Positions 1 through 7,331 of a stretch of DNA of 40,183 nucleotides are shown in pieces. Position 1 is the stretch's first letter; each line of letters starts with the position of its first letter. The notes under the pieces are model-generated. The model had not been told where the DNA came from. It worked only from the letters and a program-made list of their open reading frames with translations, and did no database searches. A program made the position numbers and the translations under genes. The stretch is from NCBI RefSeq assembly GCF_020532625.1, contig NZ_JAJAUY010000048.1, positions 1-40,183 of the forward strand, given 5' to 3'. Source of the stretch: Streptomyces antimicrobicus (lineage in GTDB: Bacteria; Actinomycetota; Actinomycetes; Streptomycetales; Streptomycetaceae).

Positions 1-4
1 CGGC

Positions 5-88
5 GGATCGGGCCGGATCGGGCCGGATCGGGCGGGGGACGGCCGGGCCCCGCCCCCGCCCCGCCCCCGGCTCCGGCCGGATCGGGCG
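5..88. repeat. 10-bp GGATCGGGC(C/G) repeats in GC-rich DNA
   Basis: GGATCGGGCC occurs at 5-14 and 15-24, GGATCGGGCG at 25-34 in perfect tandem, and a further GGATCGGGCG copy lies at 79-88. The rest of 1-140 is C/G homopolymer-like sequence. No gene can be called: two frames run open through this tract, but composition alone explains that, so it could be intergenic or the low-complexity end of a gene lying left of the window. Confidence 0.6.
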
Positions 89-167
89 GCGGCGGCCCGC
101 CCCCGCCGCCGCCCCCGCCCCGAAAATCCGATGCGGTTAGGTGCCCGCCTCGGACAAGGTTCGCGGC

Positions 168-914
168 ATGGATCGTGAAACCAGGTCGCAGCTCGCCCAC
201 GCAGGGCACCCCGTCGCCGCCCCCGTGGGCGACCCCGCCGTCGAGCGCCTGATCGGGCGCGCCCTCGCCCTGCCCGCCGGGGCGGCGGGCTCCCCCCGCC
301 TCCTCGACCTCGGCTGCGGCCGGGCCGAATGGCTGCTGCGGGCCCTTGCCGCGCACCCCACCGCCACCGCCCACGGGGTCGACGTCTCCGCGCCCGCCCT
401 GGCCGCCGCCCGCGCCGCCGCCGAGGCCCGCGGCCTCACCGGCCGCCTGTCCCTGCACCAGGTCCCCGCGGCGGAGCACGCCGACCCGGACCCGTACGAC
501 GTCGTGCTCAGCGTGGGCGCCACCCACGCCTTCGGCGGCGGCCTGGCCGCGACCCTCGACGCGGCCGGCCGGCACCTGGCTCCCGGCGGGCACCTGGTCC
601 TCGGCCACGGCTACTGGGAGCGCCCGCCCGGCCCGGAGGTGGTCGAGCTGCTCGGCGACCACGCCGACCTCCCCGGCACCCTCGACCTGGTCACCGCCGC
701 CGGCTGGACCCCGGTGTACGGTCACGTCAGCAGCCGCGAGGAGCTCGACGACTACGAGTGGTCCTGGACCGGCTCCCTGGCGGCCTGGGCGCTGGACCAT
801 CCGCAGCACCCGGACCACGCCGAGGCGCTGGCCGCGGCCACCGCGCACCGCACCGAGTGGCTGACGACCTACCGCGGTGTCTGGGGCTTCGTCACGCTGG
901 TGCTGCGCCGCTGA
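168..914 (+). CDS. class I SAM-dependent methyltransferase
   Basis: A 248-residue protein with a Rossmann methyltransferase core. Motif I reads LLDLGCGRAEW, followed by an acidic beta-2 end (GVDVS), the motif IV region DPYDVVLSVGATHAFGG, and the motif-VI-like LAPGGHLVLGHGYWERPP. The family transfers a methyl group from S-adenosylmethionine, and the acceptor cannot be read from the sequence. The C-terminal third holds an acidic helical segment (SREELDDYEWSW) typical of actinomycete small-molecule methyltransferases. I chose the ATG at 168 because AAGG sits about nine bases upstream; an in-frame GTG at 141 would add nine residues but lacks a Shine-Dalgarno. It is followed by the separately promoted amidase gene, so no functional link to it is implied. 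Confidence 0.8.
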   Translation: MDRETRSQLAHAGHPVAAPVGDPAVERLIGRALALPAGAAGSPRLLDLGCGRAEWLLRALAAHPTATAHGVDVSAPALAAARAAAEARGLTGRLSLHQVPAAEHADPDPYDVVLSVGATHAFGGGLAATLDAAGRHLAPGGHLVLGHGYWERPPGPEVVELLGDHADLPGTLDLVTAAGWTPVYGHVSSREELDDYEWSWTGSLAAWALDHPQHPDHAEALAAATAHRTEWLTTYRGVWGFVTLVLRR

Positions 915-930
915 TCATGCCGAGGGCGGG

Positions 931-1030
931 TGCGCAACAAATCGCCGTCGAACGGTCGGAACGCGCAACGATTCGTTCAGTGGGACGCAACATCCCCGCC
1001 TTGTTGCGGCAGGACGGCGAAACGTACCTT
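931..1030 (+). promoter_or_regulatory. davA promoter region with repeated CGCAAC boxes
   Basis: CGCAAC occurs at 933-938, 964-969 and 986-991 and in inverted form (GTTGCG) at 1003-1008. The second copy is part of a small palindrome, AACGATTCGTT. A possible promoter is TTGTTG (1001-1006), an 18-bp spacer and TACCTT (1025-1030), with the inverted box over the -35. Multiple spaced half-sites are typical of Lrp/AsnC-type or similar regulators of amino-acid catabolism. That assignment is inference. Confidence 0.4.
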
Positions 1031-1071
1031 CTAAGGACCGCACACACCCCACCTGCCACAGAGGTACGCCC

Positions 1072-1878
1072 ATGCCCCCGCTGCGCATCGCCCTCCTCCA
1101 GAGCTCCGGAAGGCTCGGCGACGTCGCCGAGAACCTCAAGGAGCTCGACGAGGCCGCCGAGCGCGCGGCGCGGGGCGGGGCCGGGCTCCTCGTGACCTCG
1201 GAGATGTTCCTCACCGGCTACGCGCTGGACCTGGCGGACGTCCCCTCCTACGCCGAGACCCGCGACGGCATGTCCGCCCGCGCCATCGGCGAGATCGCCC
1301 GCCGGCACGGCCTCGCGGTCCTCTACGGCTACCCCGAGCGCGACGCGGAGACCGGCGCGGTCTTCAACTCCGCCCAGCTCGTCGGCCCCGAGGGCACCGC
1401 GCTCGCGAACTACCGCAAGACCCACCTCTTCGGCTGCTTCGAGCAGGACGCCTTCACCCCCGGCGACACCCCGGTCGTCCAGGCCGAGTACGCGGGCCTG
1501 CGCATCGGGATCATGATCTGCTACGACGTCGAGTTCCCGGAGAACGTGCGCGCCCACGCCCTGGCCGGCACGGACCTGCTGCTGGTGCCGACCGCCCAGA
1601 TGCACCCCTTCCAGTTCGTCGCCGAGCAGCTCGTCCCCGTGCGGGCCTTCGAGAGCCAGATGTACATCGCGTACGTCAACCGCACCGGCCCCGAGGGCGA
1701 GTTCGAGTTCGTCGGTCTCAGCTGCCTCGCCAGCCCCGACGGCACCACCCGCACCCGCGCCGGCCGCGGCCAGGAGATGGTGCTCGGCGACGTCGACCCC
1801 GAGCGCCTCGTGGCCTCCCGCGAGAACAACCCGTACCTGCGCGACCGCCGCCCCGGGCTGTACGCCTCCCTGATCTGA
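1072..1878 (+). CDS. davA: carbon-nitrogen hydrolase, DavA-like omega-amidase
   Basis: A 268-residue nitrilase-superfamily amidase with the complete catalytic set: Glu44 in SEMFLTGY, Lys116 in YRKTHLFG and Cys150 in MICYDVEFPE. The length and the motifs CYDVEFPEN and YGYPER resemble 5-aminovaleramide amidase (DavA) of Pseudomonas. In that pathway DavA hydrolyses the amide made by the flavin monooxygenase DavB, giving 5-aminovalerate and ammonia. Here the DavB-like gene follows 84 bp downstream on the same strand, which supports the pairing. If the upstream enzyme uses arginine, the substrate would instead be 4-guanidinobutyramide. The start is the ATG at 1072 behind GAGG (1061-1064); the longer reading frame upstream runs through the promoter. 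Protein family is certain; exact substrate is inferred from the neighbour. Confidence 0.82.
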   Translation: MPPLRIALLQSSGRLGDVAENLKELDEAAERAARGGAGLLVTSEMFLTGYALDLADVPSYAETRDGMSARAIGEIARRHGLAVLYGYPERDAETGAVFNSAQLVGPEGTALANYRKTHLFGCFEQDAFTPGDTPVVQAEYAGLRIGIMICYDVEFPENVRAHALAGTDLLLVPTAQMHPFQFVAEQLVPVRAFESQMYIAYVNRTGPEGEFEFVGLSCLASPDGTTRTRAGRGQEMVLGDVDPERLVASRENNPYLRDRRPGLYASLI

Positions 1879-1962
1879 CCCCCGGCCCGCCCCGCACCCC
1901 CTGCCCGGGCCGTACCCCCGCCTGCCTGCCTCCCCCCGCAACACCCCCGCTAGGAGCCGATC

Positions 1963-3660
1963 ATGACGTCCACGGTGCCCACCACCGCCGTCCCGCACAG
2001 CGACGGTCAGCCGCCGATCACCATGTTCGGCCCGGACTTCCCGTACGCCTACGACGACTTCCTCGCGCACCCCGCGGGCCTGGGGCAGATACCCGCGACC
2101 GAGCACGGCACCGAGGTCGCCGTCATCGGTGGCGGCCTGTCCGGCATCATCTCCGCCTACGAGCTGATGAAGATGGGCCTCAAGCCCGTCGTCTACGAGG
2201 CCGACCAGATCGGCGGCCGGCTGCGCACCGTCGGCTTCGAGGGCCAGGGCACCGAGGGCCTGACGGCCGAGATGGGCGCCATGCGCTTCCCGCCGTCCTC
2301 GACGGCCCTGCAGCACTACATCGACCTGGTGGGCCTGACCACCCAGCCGTTCCCCAACCCGCTGGCCGAGGCCACCCCCTCCACCGTGGTCGACCTCAAG
2401 GGCGAGTCCCACTACGCGGAGACCATCGACGACCTGCCCCAGGTCTACCGTGACGTCGCCGCCGCCTGGAACGCCTGCCTGGAGGAGGGTGCCGACTTCT
2501 CCGACATGAACCAGGCCATGCGCGAGCGCGACGTCCCGCGCATCCGCGAGATCTGGGCCAAGCTCGTCGAGAAGCTCGACAACCAGACCTTCTACGGCTT
2601 CCTGTGCGAGTCCCAGGCCTTCAAGTCCTTCCGGCACCGCGAGATCTTCGGCCAGGTCGGTTTCGGCACCGGCGGCTGGGACACCGACTTCCCGAACTCC
2701 ATCCTGGAGATCCTGCGCGTCGTCTACACCGAGGCCGACGACCACCACCGCGGCATCGTCGGCGGCTCCCAGCAGCTGCCGCTGCGCCTGTGGGAGCGCG
2801 AGCCCGAGAAGATCGTCCACTGGGCCCAGGGCACCTCGCTGTCCTCGCTGCACGGCGGCACCCCGCGCCCGGCCGTGACCCGCCTGCACCGCACCGCCGG
2901 CAACCGCATCACGGTCACCGACTCCTCCGGCGACATCCGCACCTACCGCGCCGCGATCTTCACCGCCCAGTCCTGGATGCTGCTGTCCAAGATCGAGTGC
3001 GACGACTCGCTGTTCCCCATCGACCACTGGACGGCGATGGAGCGCACCCACTACATGGAGTCCTCCAAGCTGTTCGTCCCGGTGGACCGGCCGTTCTGGC
3101 TGGACAAGGACGAGGAGACCGGCCGCGACGTCATGTCGATGACGCTGACCGACCGGATGACCCGCGGCACCTACCTGCTGGACAACGGCCCCGACCAGCC
3201 GGCCGTGATCTGCCTGTCGTACACCTGGTGCGACGACAGCCTGAAGTGGCTGCCGCTGTCCGCCAACGAGCGGATGGAGGTCATGCTGAAGTCCCTCGGC
3301 GAGATCTACCCCAAGGTCGACATCCGCCGGCACATCATCGGCAACCCGGTCACCGTCTCCTGGGAGAACGAGCCCTACTTCATGGGCGCGTTCAAGGCCA
3401 ACCTGCCCGGCCACTACCGCTACCAGCGCCGCCTGTACACCCACTTCATGCAGGACCGCCTGCCCGAGGACAAGCGGGGCATCTTCCTCGCGGGTGACGA
3501 CATCTCCTGGACCGCCGGCTGGGCCGAGGGCGCCGTGCAGACCGCGCTGAACGCCGTCTGGGGCGTCATGCACCACCTCGGCGGCGCCACCGACCCGACC
3601 AACCCGGGTCCGGGCGACGTCTTCGACGAGATCGCCCCGGTCGAGCTGCCGGAGGACTGA
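1963..3660 (+). CDS. davB: flavin amino-acid 2-monooxygenase, DavB-like (lysine or arginine)
   Basis: A 565-residue FAD enzyme of the amine-oxidase superfamily. The dinucleotide-binding motif VIGGGLSGIISAYEL is at residues 55-69, with the ribose-binding acidic residue at Glu79. Several stretches match what I recall of Pseudomonas L-lysine 2-monooxygenase: ITMFGPDFPYAYDD, AHPAGLGQIP, GFGTGGWDTDFPNS, WAQGTSLSSLHGG, and the C-terminal FLAGDDISWTAGWAEGAVQT that covers the FAD site. The reaction is oxidative decarboxylation of the amino acid to an amide, which the adjacent amidase would hydrolyse. An arginine 2-monooxygenase activity is described in Streptomyces griseus, so arginine is a real alternative substrate. 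Its start is supported by AGGAG six bases before the ATG. A strong hairpin follows the stop. I see no davT/davD-type transaminase or dehydrogenase nearby, so downstream steps must be encoded elsewhere. Confidence 0.85.
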   Translation: MTSTVPTTAVPHSDGQPPITMFGPDFPYAYDDFLAHPAGLGQIPATEHGTEVAVIGGGLSGIISAYELMKMGLKPVVYEADQIGGRLRTVGFEGQGTEGLTAEMGAMRFPPSSTALQHYIDLVGLTTQPFPNPLAEATPSTVVDLKGESHYAETIDDLPQVYRDVAAAWNACLEEGADFSDMNQAMRERDVPRIREIWAKLVEKLDNQTFYGFLCESQAFKSFRHREIFGQVGFGTGGWDTDFPNSILEILRVVYTEADDHHRGIVGGSQQLPLRLWEREPEKIVHWAQGTSLSSLHGGTPRPAVTRLHRTAGNRITVTDSSGDIRTYRAAIFTAQSWMLLSKIECDDSLFPIDHWTAMERTHYMESSKLFVPVDRPFWLDKDEETGRDVMSMTLTDRMTRGTYLLDNGPDQPAVICLSYTWCDDSLKWLPLSANERMEVMLKSLGEIYPKVDIRRHIIGNPVTVSWENEPYFMGAFKANLPGHYRYQRRLYTHFMQDRLPEDKRGIFLAGDDISWTAGWAEGAVQTALNAVWGVMHHLGGATDPTNPGPGDVFDEIAPVELPED

Positions 3661-3681
3661 CCTCCGCCGCTCCCCCCAGAC

Positions 3682-3725
3682 ACGGGCCGCCCCGCGCAAC
3701 TCCCCCGAGCGCGGTGGCGGCCCGT
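3682..3725. terminator. bidirectional hairpin terminator between convergent genes
   Basis: ACGGGCCGCC (3682-3691) pairs with GGCGGCCCGT (3716-3725), and CCGCGC (3692-3697) with GCGCGG (3709-3714), around an 11-base loop and one bulged T. It is a 16-bp stem without a T-tract, as is usual in Streptomyces, lying between the DavB-like gene and the convergent DUF5995-like gene. Confidence 0.75.
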
Positions 3726-3770
3726 CTCCATGCCCGGTCCTGTGCCGCTCGGCCTGCCGCCGTACGCCGC

Positions 3771-4439
3771 TCAGGCCGCCCGCGTCAGCCCGGTCGGGGT
3801 CAGCAGGCAGCGGCTGATCAGCCCGACGCCCGCGTCCAGGGACTCGGTGAACTCCTCCGCCAGCTCGGGCAGTTCCCGCAGCGTCCACAGCATCCGGGCC
3901 CCGGCCCAGGCGCCCGCGCGGGCCCGCTCCAGGCTCCAGGAGCCCACCAGGTGCGTCAGCGGGTCGGCGATCTGGAGCAGGTCCGGGCCCGGCATCAGCT
4001 CCTCGCGGATGTGCTCCTCCAGGGCGACCAGGAGCTCGCCGACCCGGTCGAAGTCGCCCTCCAGGTCGCCCGGCGCGCACTCCAGCGTGCGGCAGGCCGC
4101 CACCACCGCCAGCGCCAGGTCGTGCCCGATGTGCGCGTTGATCCCGGCCAGGGCGTACTGGAGCGGGTGCACGCCGGGATGGCGCCGGTACTGCAGCAGC
4201 GGCCGCCAGCAGGCCGGCGGCCGGTGTCCCTCGGCGGCCGCCGCGACGGCGTCGAGATAGCGCTCGGCGAAGCGTACGCCGAGCACCGCCGCCCGCCGCG
4301 GCACGGGGAACTCCCCGCGGGCGATACGGCGGTGCAGCGCCTCGGTCACCGTCAGGTAGACCCGGTTGAAGACGGCCACCCCGTCGTCCGCGGGCAGCCG
4401 CCGGTCCAGGTCGCGCATCCGCGCGAGCACCACGTCCAT
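3771..4439 (-). CDS. DUF5995-like family protein
   Basis: A 222-residue, helix-rich cytoplasmic protein without signal peptide or membrane segment. Distinctive stretches are VFNRVYLTVTEALHRR, HPLQYALAGINAHIGHDLAL and LVGSWSLERARAGAW. These fit the DUF5995 family of actinobacterial proteins of unknown function, and the histidine-rich ALAGINAHIGHDL region suggests a buried polar or metal site (inference). The ATG at 4439 is taken because the coding pattern begins there, although its Shine-Dalgarno is weak. The reading frame continues upstream over the uracil permease gene on the same strand, but that part is a shadow frame. It lies 77 bp downstream of the permease and could be cotranscribed. 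No function can be assigned. Confidence 0.7.
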   Translation of the reverse strand: MDVVLARMRDLDRRLPADDGVAVFNRVYLTVTEALHRRIARGEFPVPRRAAVLGVRFAERYLDAVAAAAEGHRPPACWRPLLQYRRHPGVHPLQYALAGINAHIGHDLALAVVAACRTLECAPGDLEGDFDRVGELLVALEEHIREELMPGPDLLQIADPLTHLVGSWSLERARAGAWAGARMLWTLRELPELAEEFTESLDAGVGLISRCLLTPTGLTRAA

Positions 4440-4516
4440 GGGAGGCAGGTTCTCAGGGACGGGCGCCGCGCGGCGGAACTTGGCCGGGTGCTTCGCCGGT
4501 TCGGGCGAAAGCCCGC

Positions 4517-5935
4517 TCAGGGACGCGTGTCCCGCTCGGCCTCCGCGGCGACCTCGGCCCCGTCGTCGTAGGCGGAGGTGCCGGAGTCCAGCAGCGGCTC
4601 CTGCCCCTTGAGGTGGGCGGGGGCGAAGAAGCGCAGGGCGTGGTAACCGGTGATCACCACGAGGGTGCCGAGGGCGATCCCGCCGAGCTGGAAGTTGTCG
4701 GTGATCTTCAGGCTCACCCCGCCGACGCCGATGATGATGCCCGCGGCGGCCGGCACGAGGTTGAGCGGATTGCGCAGGTCCACCCGGGCGTTCAGCCAGA
4801 TCTGCGCGCCGAGCAGCCCGATCATGCCGTACAGGATCACGGTGATCCCGCCGAGCACCGCGCCGGGGACGGCGGCCACCACGGCGCCGAACTTCGGGCA
4901 CAGGCCGAACAGCAGGGCGAAGCAGGCCGCGGCCCAGTAGGCGGCGGTGGAGTAGACGCGGGTGGCCGCCATCACGCCGATGTTCTCGGAGTAGGTGGTG
5001 TTCGGCGGGCCGCCGAGCGCGGTCGAGAGCATGGAGGCGGCGCCGTCGGCCGCGACGGCCGTGCCGAGCTTGTCGTCGAGCGGGTCGCCGGTCATCTCGC
5101 CGACGGCCTTGACGTGCCCGGCGTTCTCCGCGATCAGCGCGATCACCACCGGCAGCGCCACCAGGATCGCCGACCACTCGAACGACGGCGCGTGGAAGGA
5201 GGGCAGGCCGATCCAGTCGGCCTCGGCGACGCCGGACAGGTCGAGCCGCCAGTGGTCGACGGCCTCGGTCCCGCCGAGCGGCGAGTGGATCTTCCCGAGG
5301 ACCCGGTCGAGGACCCAGGAGAGCCCGTAGCCGAAGAGCAGCCCGAGGAAGATCGCGATCCGGGACCAGAAGCCGCGCAGGCACACCACGGCCAGGCCGG
5401 TGAACAGCATCACCAGCAGGGCCGTCCACTGGTCCTGCGGCCAGTACGTGGCGGCGGTGACCGGTGCCAGGTTGAAGCCGATCAGCATCACCACCGCGCC
5501 GGTGACCACCGGCGGCATCGCCGCGTGGATGATCCGCGCGCCGAAGCGCTGCACGGCCAGGCCCGCGAGGAAGAGGGCCGCGCCGACCACGAAGACGGCG
5601 CCCGTGACGGTCGCGCTGTCGCCGCCGCTCGCCCGGATCGCGGCGGCGACACCCACGAACGACAGGGAGCAGCCGAGGTAGGACGGGATCCGACCGCGGG
5701 TCGCGAGCAGGAAGATCATGGTCGCGAAGCCGGACATCATGATGGCCAGGTTCGGGTCGAGCCCCATGAGCACCGGGGCGACGAAGCTGGCACCGAACAT
5801 CGCCACCACGTGCTGGGCGCCGAGCCCGGCGGTGCGCGGCCAGCTCAGCCGCTCGTCCGGCCGGACCACCGCGCCGGGGGCGGGGGTCCGCCCGTCTCCG
5901 TGCAGGGTCCAGCGCACGCCGAGGCCCAGGCCCAT
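4517..5935 (-). CDS. uracil-xanthine permease family (NCS2) transporter
   Basis: A 472-residue polytopic membrane protein of the nucleobase:cation symporter-2 family. The family landmarks are present: the Gln-His pair in GAQHVVAMFG of the first helix, and PNTTYSENIGVMAATRV, which corresponds to the substrate-site segment of UraA-type uracil permeases (TTYGENIGV). There are about 14 hydrophobic segments, and the last 20 or so residues are charged and cytoplasmic. The TYSENIG form points to uracil rather than xanthine or urate. Its likely role is proton-coupled uptake of uracil for salvage. The start has GGAG seven bases upstream. It is followed on the same strand by the DUF5995-like gene and preceded by an MFS gene 111 bp away. 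Confidence 0.88.
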   Translation of the reverse strand: MGLGLGVRWTLHGDGRTPAPGAVVRPDERLSWPRTAGLGAQHVVAMFGASFVAPVLMGLDPNLAIMMSGFATMIFLLATRGRIPSYLGCSLSFVGVAAAIRASGGDSATVTGAVFVVGAALFLAGLAVQRFGARIIHAAMPPVVTGAVVMLIGFNLAPVTAATYWPQDQWTALLVMLFTGLAVVCLRGFWSRIAIFLGLLFGYGLSWVLDRVLGKIHSPLGGTEAVDHWRLDLSGVAEADWIGLPSFHAPSFEWSAILVALPVVIALIAENAGHVKAVGEMTGDPLDDKLGTAVAADGAASMLSTALGGPPNTTYSENIGVMAATRVYSTAAYWAAACFALLFGLCPKFGAVVAAVPGAVLGGITVILYGMIGLLGAQIWLNARVDLRNPLNLVPAAAGIIIGVGGVSLKITDNFQLGGIALGTLVVITGYHALRFFAPAHLKGQEPLLDSGTSAYDDGAEVAAEAERDTRP

Positions 5936-6046
5936 GTTCTACTCCGTTTCGCCGGCCGGATGGGGGGGGAGGATCGCCGAGGCCGCGCGCCGCGGCGCCA
6001 CGGTCCTTGCCACGACAGCCTTCCCGGCCGCACGGCCGACGTCATA

Positions 6047-7261
6047 TTACGGCCGGACAGCGGCGGGTTCGTCCCGATTGTCGGACGGGGCGGCCGCGGC
6101 GGCCCGCTTCGGGCCCAGCACCGATGCTCCCATGATCAGCGTGCAGGCCAGCAGGGTGACCAGCCCGAACGACACCACCAGCGAGGTCGCGTCCGCCACC
6201 GCGCCGATCGCCGAGGGGGCGATCAGCCCCGAGGTGTAGGTGATCGTCGCGACGCCCGCGATCGCCTGGGCCGGCGCCGGTCCGCTGCGGGCGGCCGCCG
6301 CGAAGGCCAGCGGGACCACCACGGCGACCCCCAGTCCGATCAGCCCGAAGCCCGCCAGGGCGGCGGCCGGCTGCCGCCACAGCACCACCAGCAGGCCGCC
6401 GGCCGTCGCCAGCGCCCCGCCCGCCCGGACCGTGCGCACGGCCCCGAACCGGTCCACGACCCGGTCGCCGGCCAGCCGCGCCACGGCCATCGTCAGCGCG
6501 AAGGCGGTGGTGGCCGCCGCCGCCGGCCCGGCGCCGGTGTCCAGGACGTCGCGCAGGTAGACCCCCGACCAGTCCAGGCTCGCGCCCTCGGCGAAGACCG
6601 CGGCGAACCCGACCAGGCCGATCAGCAGCGCGGACCGGGGCGGCCGGGCGAAGTGCGGGGGCGCGGGAGCGTCCGCGTCACCGGGCGGGTCCAGCACCCC
6701 GCCCACGGCCGCCAGCCCGGCCGCGGTCAGCGCGAGCGCGGCGAGCAGGTGGTGCAGCCGGGCGTCGGCCCCGGCGTGCGCGGCGAGGGTGCCGACGGCC
6801 GAGCCGAGCAGGGCGCCCGCGCTCCACATGCCGTGCAGCGAGGACATGATCGAGCGGCCCATCCGGTTCTCGGTCTCCACGCCGAGGGCGTTCATCGCCA
6901 CGTCCGACATGCCGGAGGTGGCGCCGTAGACGAAGAGCGCCGCGCACAGGGCGGCCAGGTTCGGGGCGAAGCCGGGCAGGATCAGCGAGAGCGTCCACAG
7001 CGCCAGCAGGCCGCGCAGCGCCGTGCGGGCGCCGAACCGGTGGTTGATCCGCCCGGCGAGCGGCATCGCCAGGGCCGCGCCCAGGGCCGGGCAGGCCAGC
7101 GCCAGGCCCAGGGCGCCCGCGTCGAGCCCGGCATGGTCCTGGATCCAGGGGATCCGGGTGGCGAAGCTGCCGGTGACGGCGCCGTGCACGCAGAAGACGG
7201 CGGCGATGGACAGGCGGGCCCGGCGCAGCCGGCGCGGGGCGGGAGCGGGTTCCGCGGTCAT
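6047..7261 (-). CDS. MFS transporter
   Basis: A 404-residue major facilitator with 12 predicted hydrophobic helices and the cytoplasmic loop GRINHRFGARTAL after helix 2, a form of the MFS loop motif. The start resembles YbjJ/fucose-permease-like members (FCVHGAVTGSFATRIPWIQ). Substrate and direction are unknown. The gene is divergent from the ROK regulator and shares a 70-bp region containing a perfect palindrome, so control by that regulator is likely (inference). If so, a sugar or sugar-like ligand is the best guess, since ROK regulators usually sense sugars. It ends in TAA, 111 bp before the uracil permease gene. Confidence 0.82.
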   Translation of the reverse strand: MTAEPAPAPRRLRRARLSIAAVFCVHGAVTGSFATRIPWIQDHAGLDAGALGLALACPALGAALAMPLAGRINHRFGARTALRGLLALWTLSLILPGFAPNLAALCAALFVYGATSGMSDVAMNALGVETENRMGRSIMSSLHGMWSAGALLGSAVGTLAAHAGADARLHHLLAALALTAAGLAAVGGVLDPPGDADAPAPPHFARPPRSALLIGLVGFAAVFAEGASLDWSGVYLRDVLDTGAGPAAAATTAFALTMAVARLAGDRVVDRFGAVRTVRAGGALATAGGLLVVLWRQPAAALAGFGLIGLGVAVVVPLAFAAAARSGPAPAQAIAGVATITYTSGLIAPSAIGAVADATSLVVSFGLVTLLACTLIMGASVLGPKRAAAAAPSDNRDEPAAVRP

Positions 7262-7271
7262 GAGCCGTAAA

Positions 7272-7294
7272 CTATCAGGGACCCTGCCTGATAG
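7272..7294. promoter_or_regulatory. palindromic operator between MFS and ROK genes
   Basis: CTATCAGG (7272-7279) and CCTGATAG (7287-7294) form a perfect 8-bp inverted repeat with a 7-bp spacer. A second perfect palindrome, CAGGGACCCTG (7276-7286), overlaps it. It sits 11 bp upstream of the MFS start and 37 bp upstream of the ROK start. The natural candidate binder is the adjacent ROK protein (inference). Confidence 0.6.
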
Positions 7295-7331
7295 ATAGCG
7301 ACTCCCTGACCGGGCTGCCTAGGATGACCCC

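Noticed and set aside
892..4080. 1062-codon open frame on the minus strand
   Set aside because: It lies opposite the DavA/DavB-like genes, has repetitive Gly/Val/Asp/Arg content and no domain. It is a GC-bias shadow.
4613..7270. 885-codon open frame on the plus strand
   Set aside because: It is antisense to the uracil permease and MFS genes, with low-complexity composition; the minus-strand proteins have clear family motifs.
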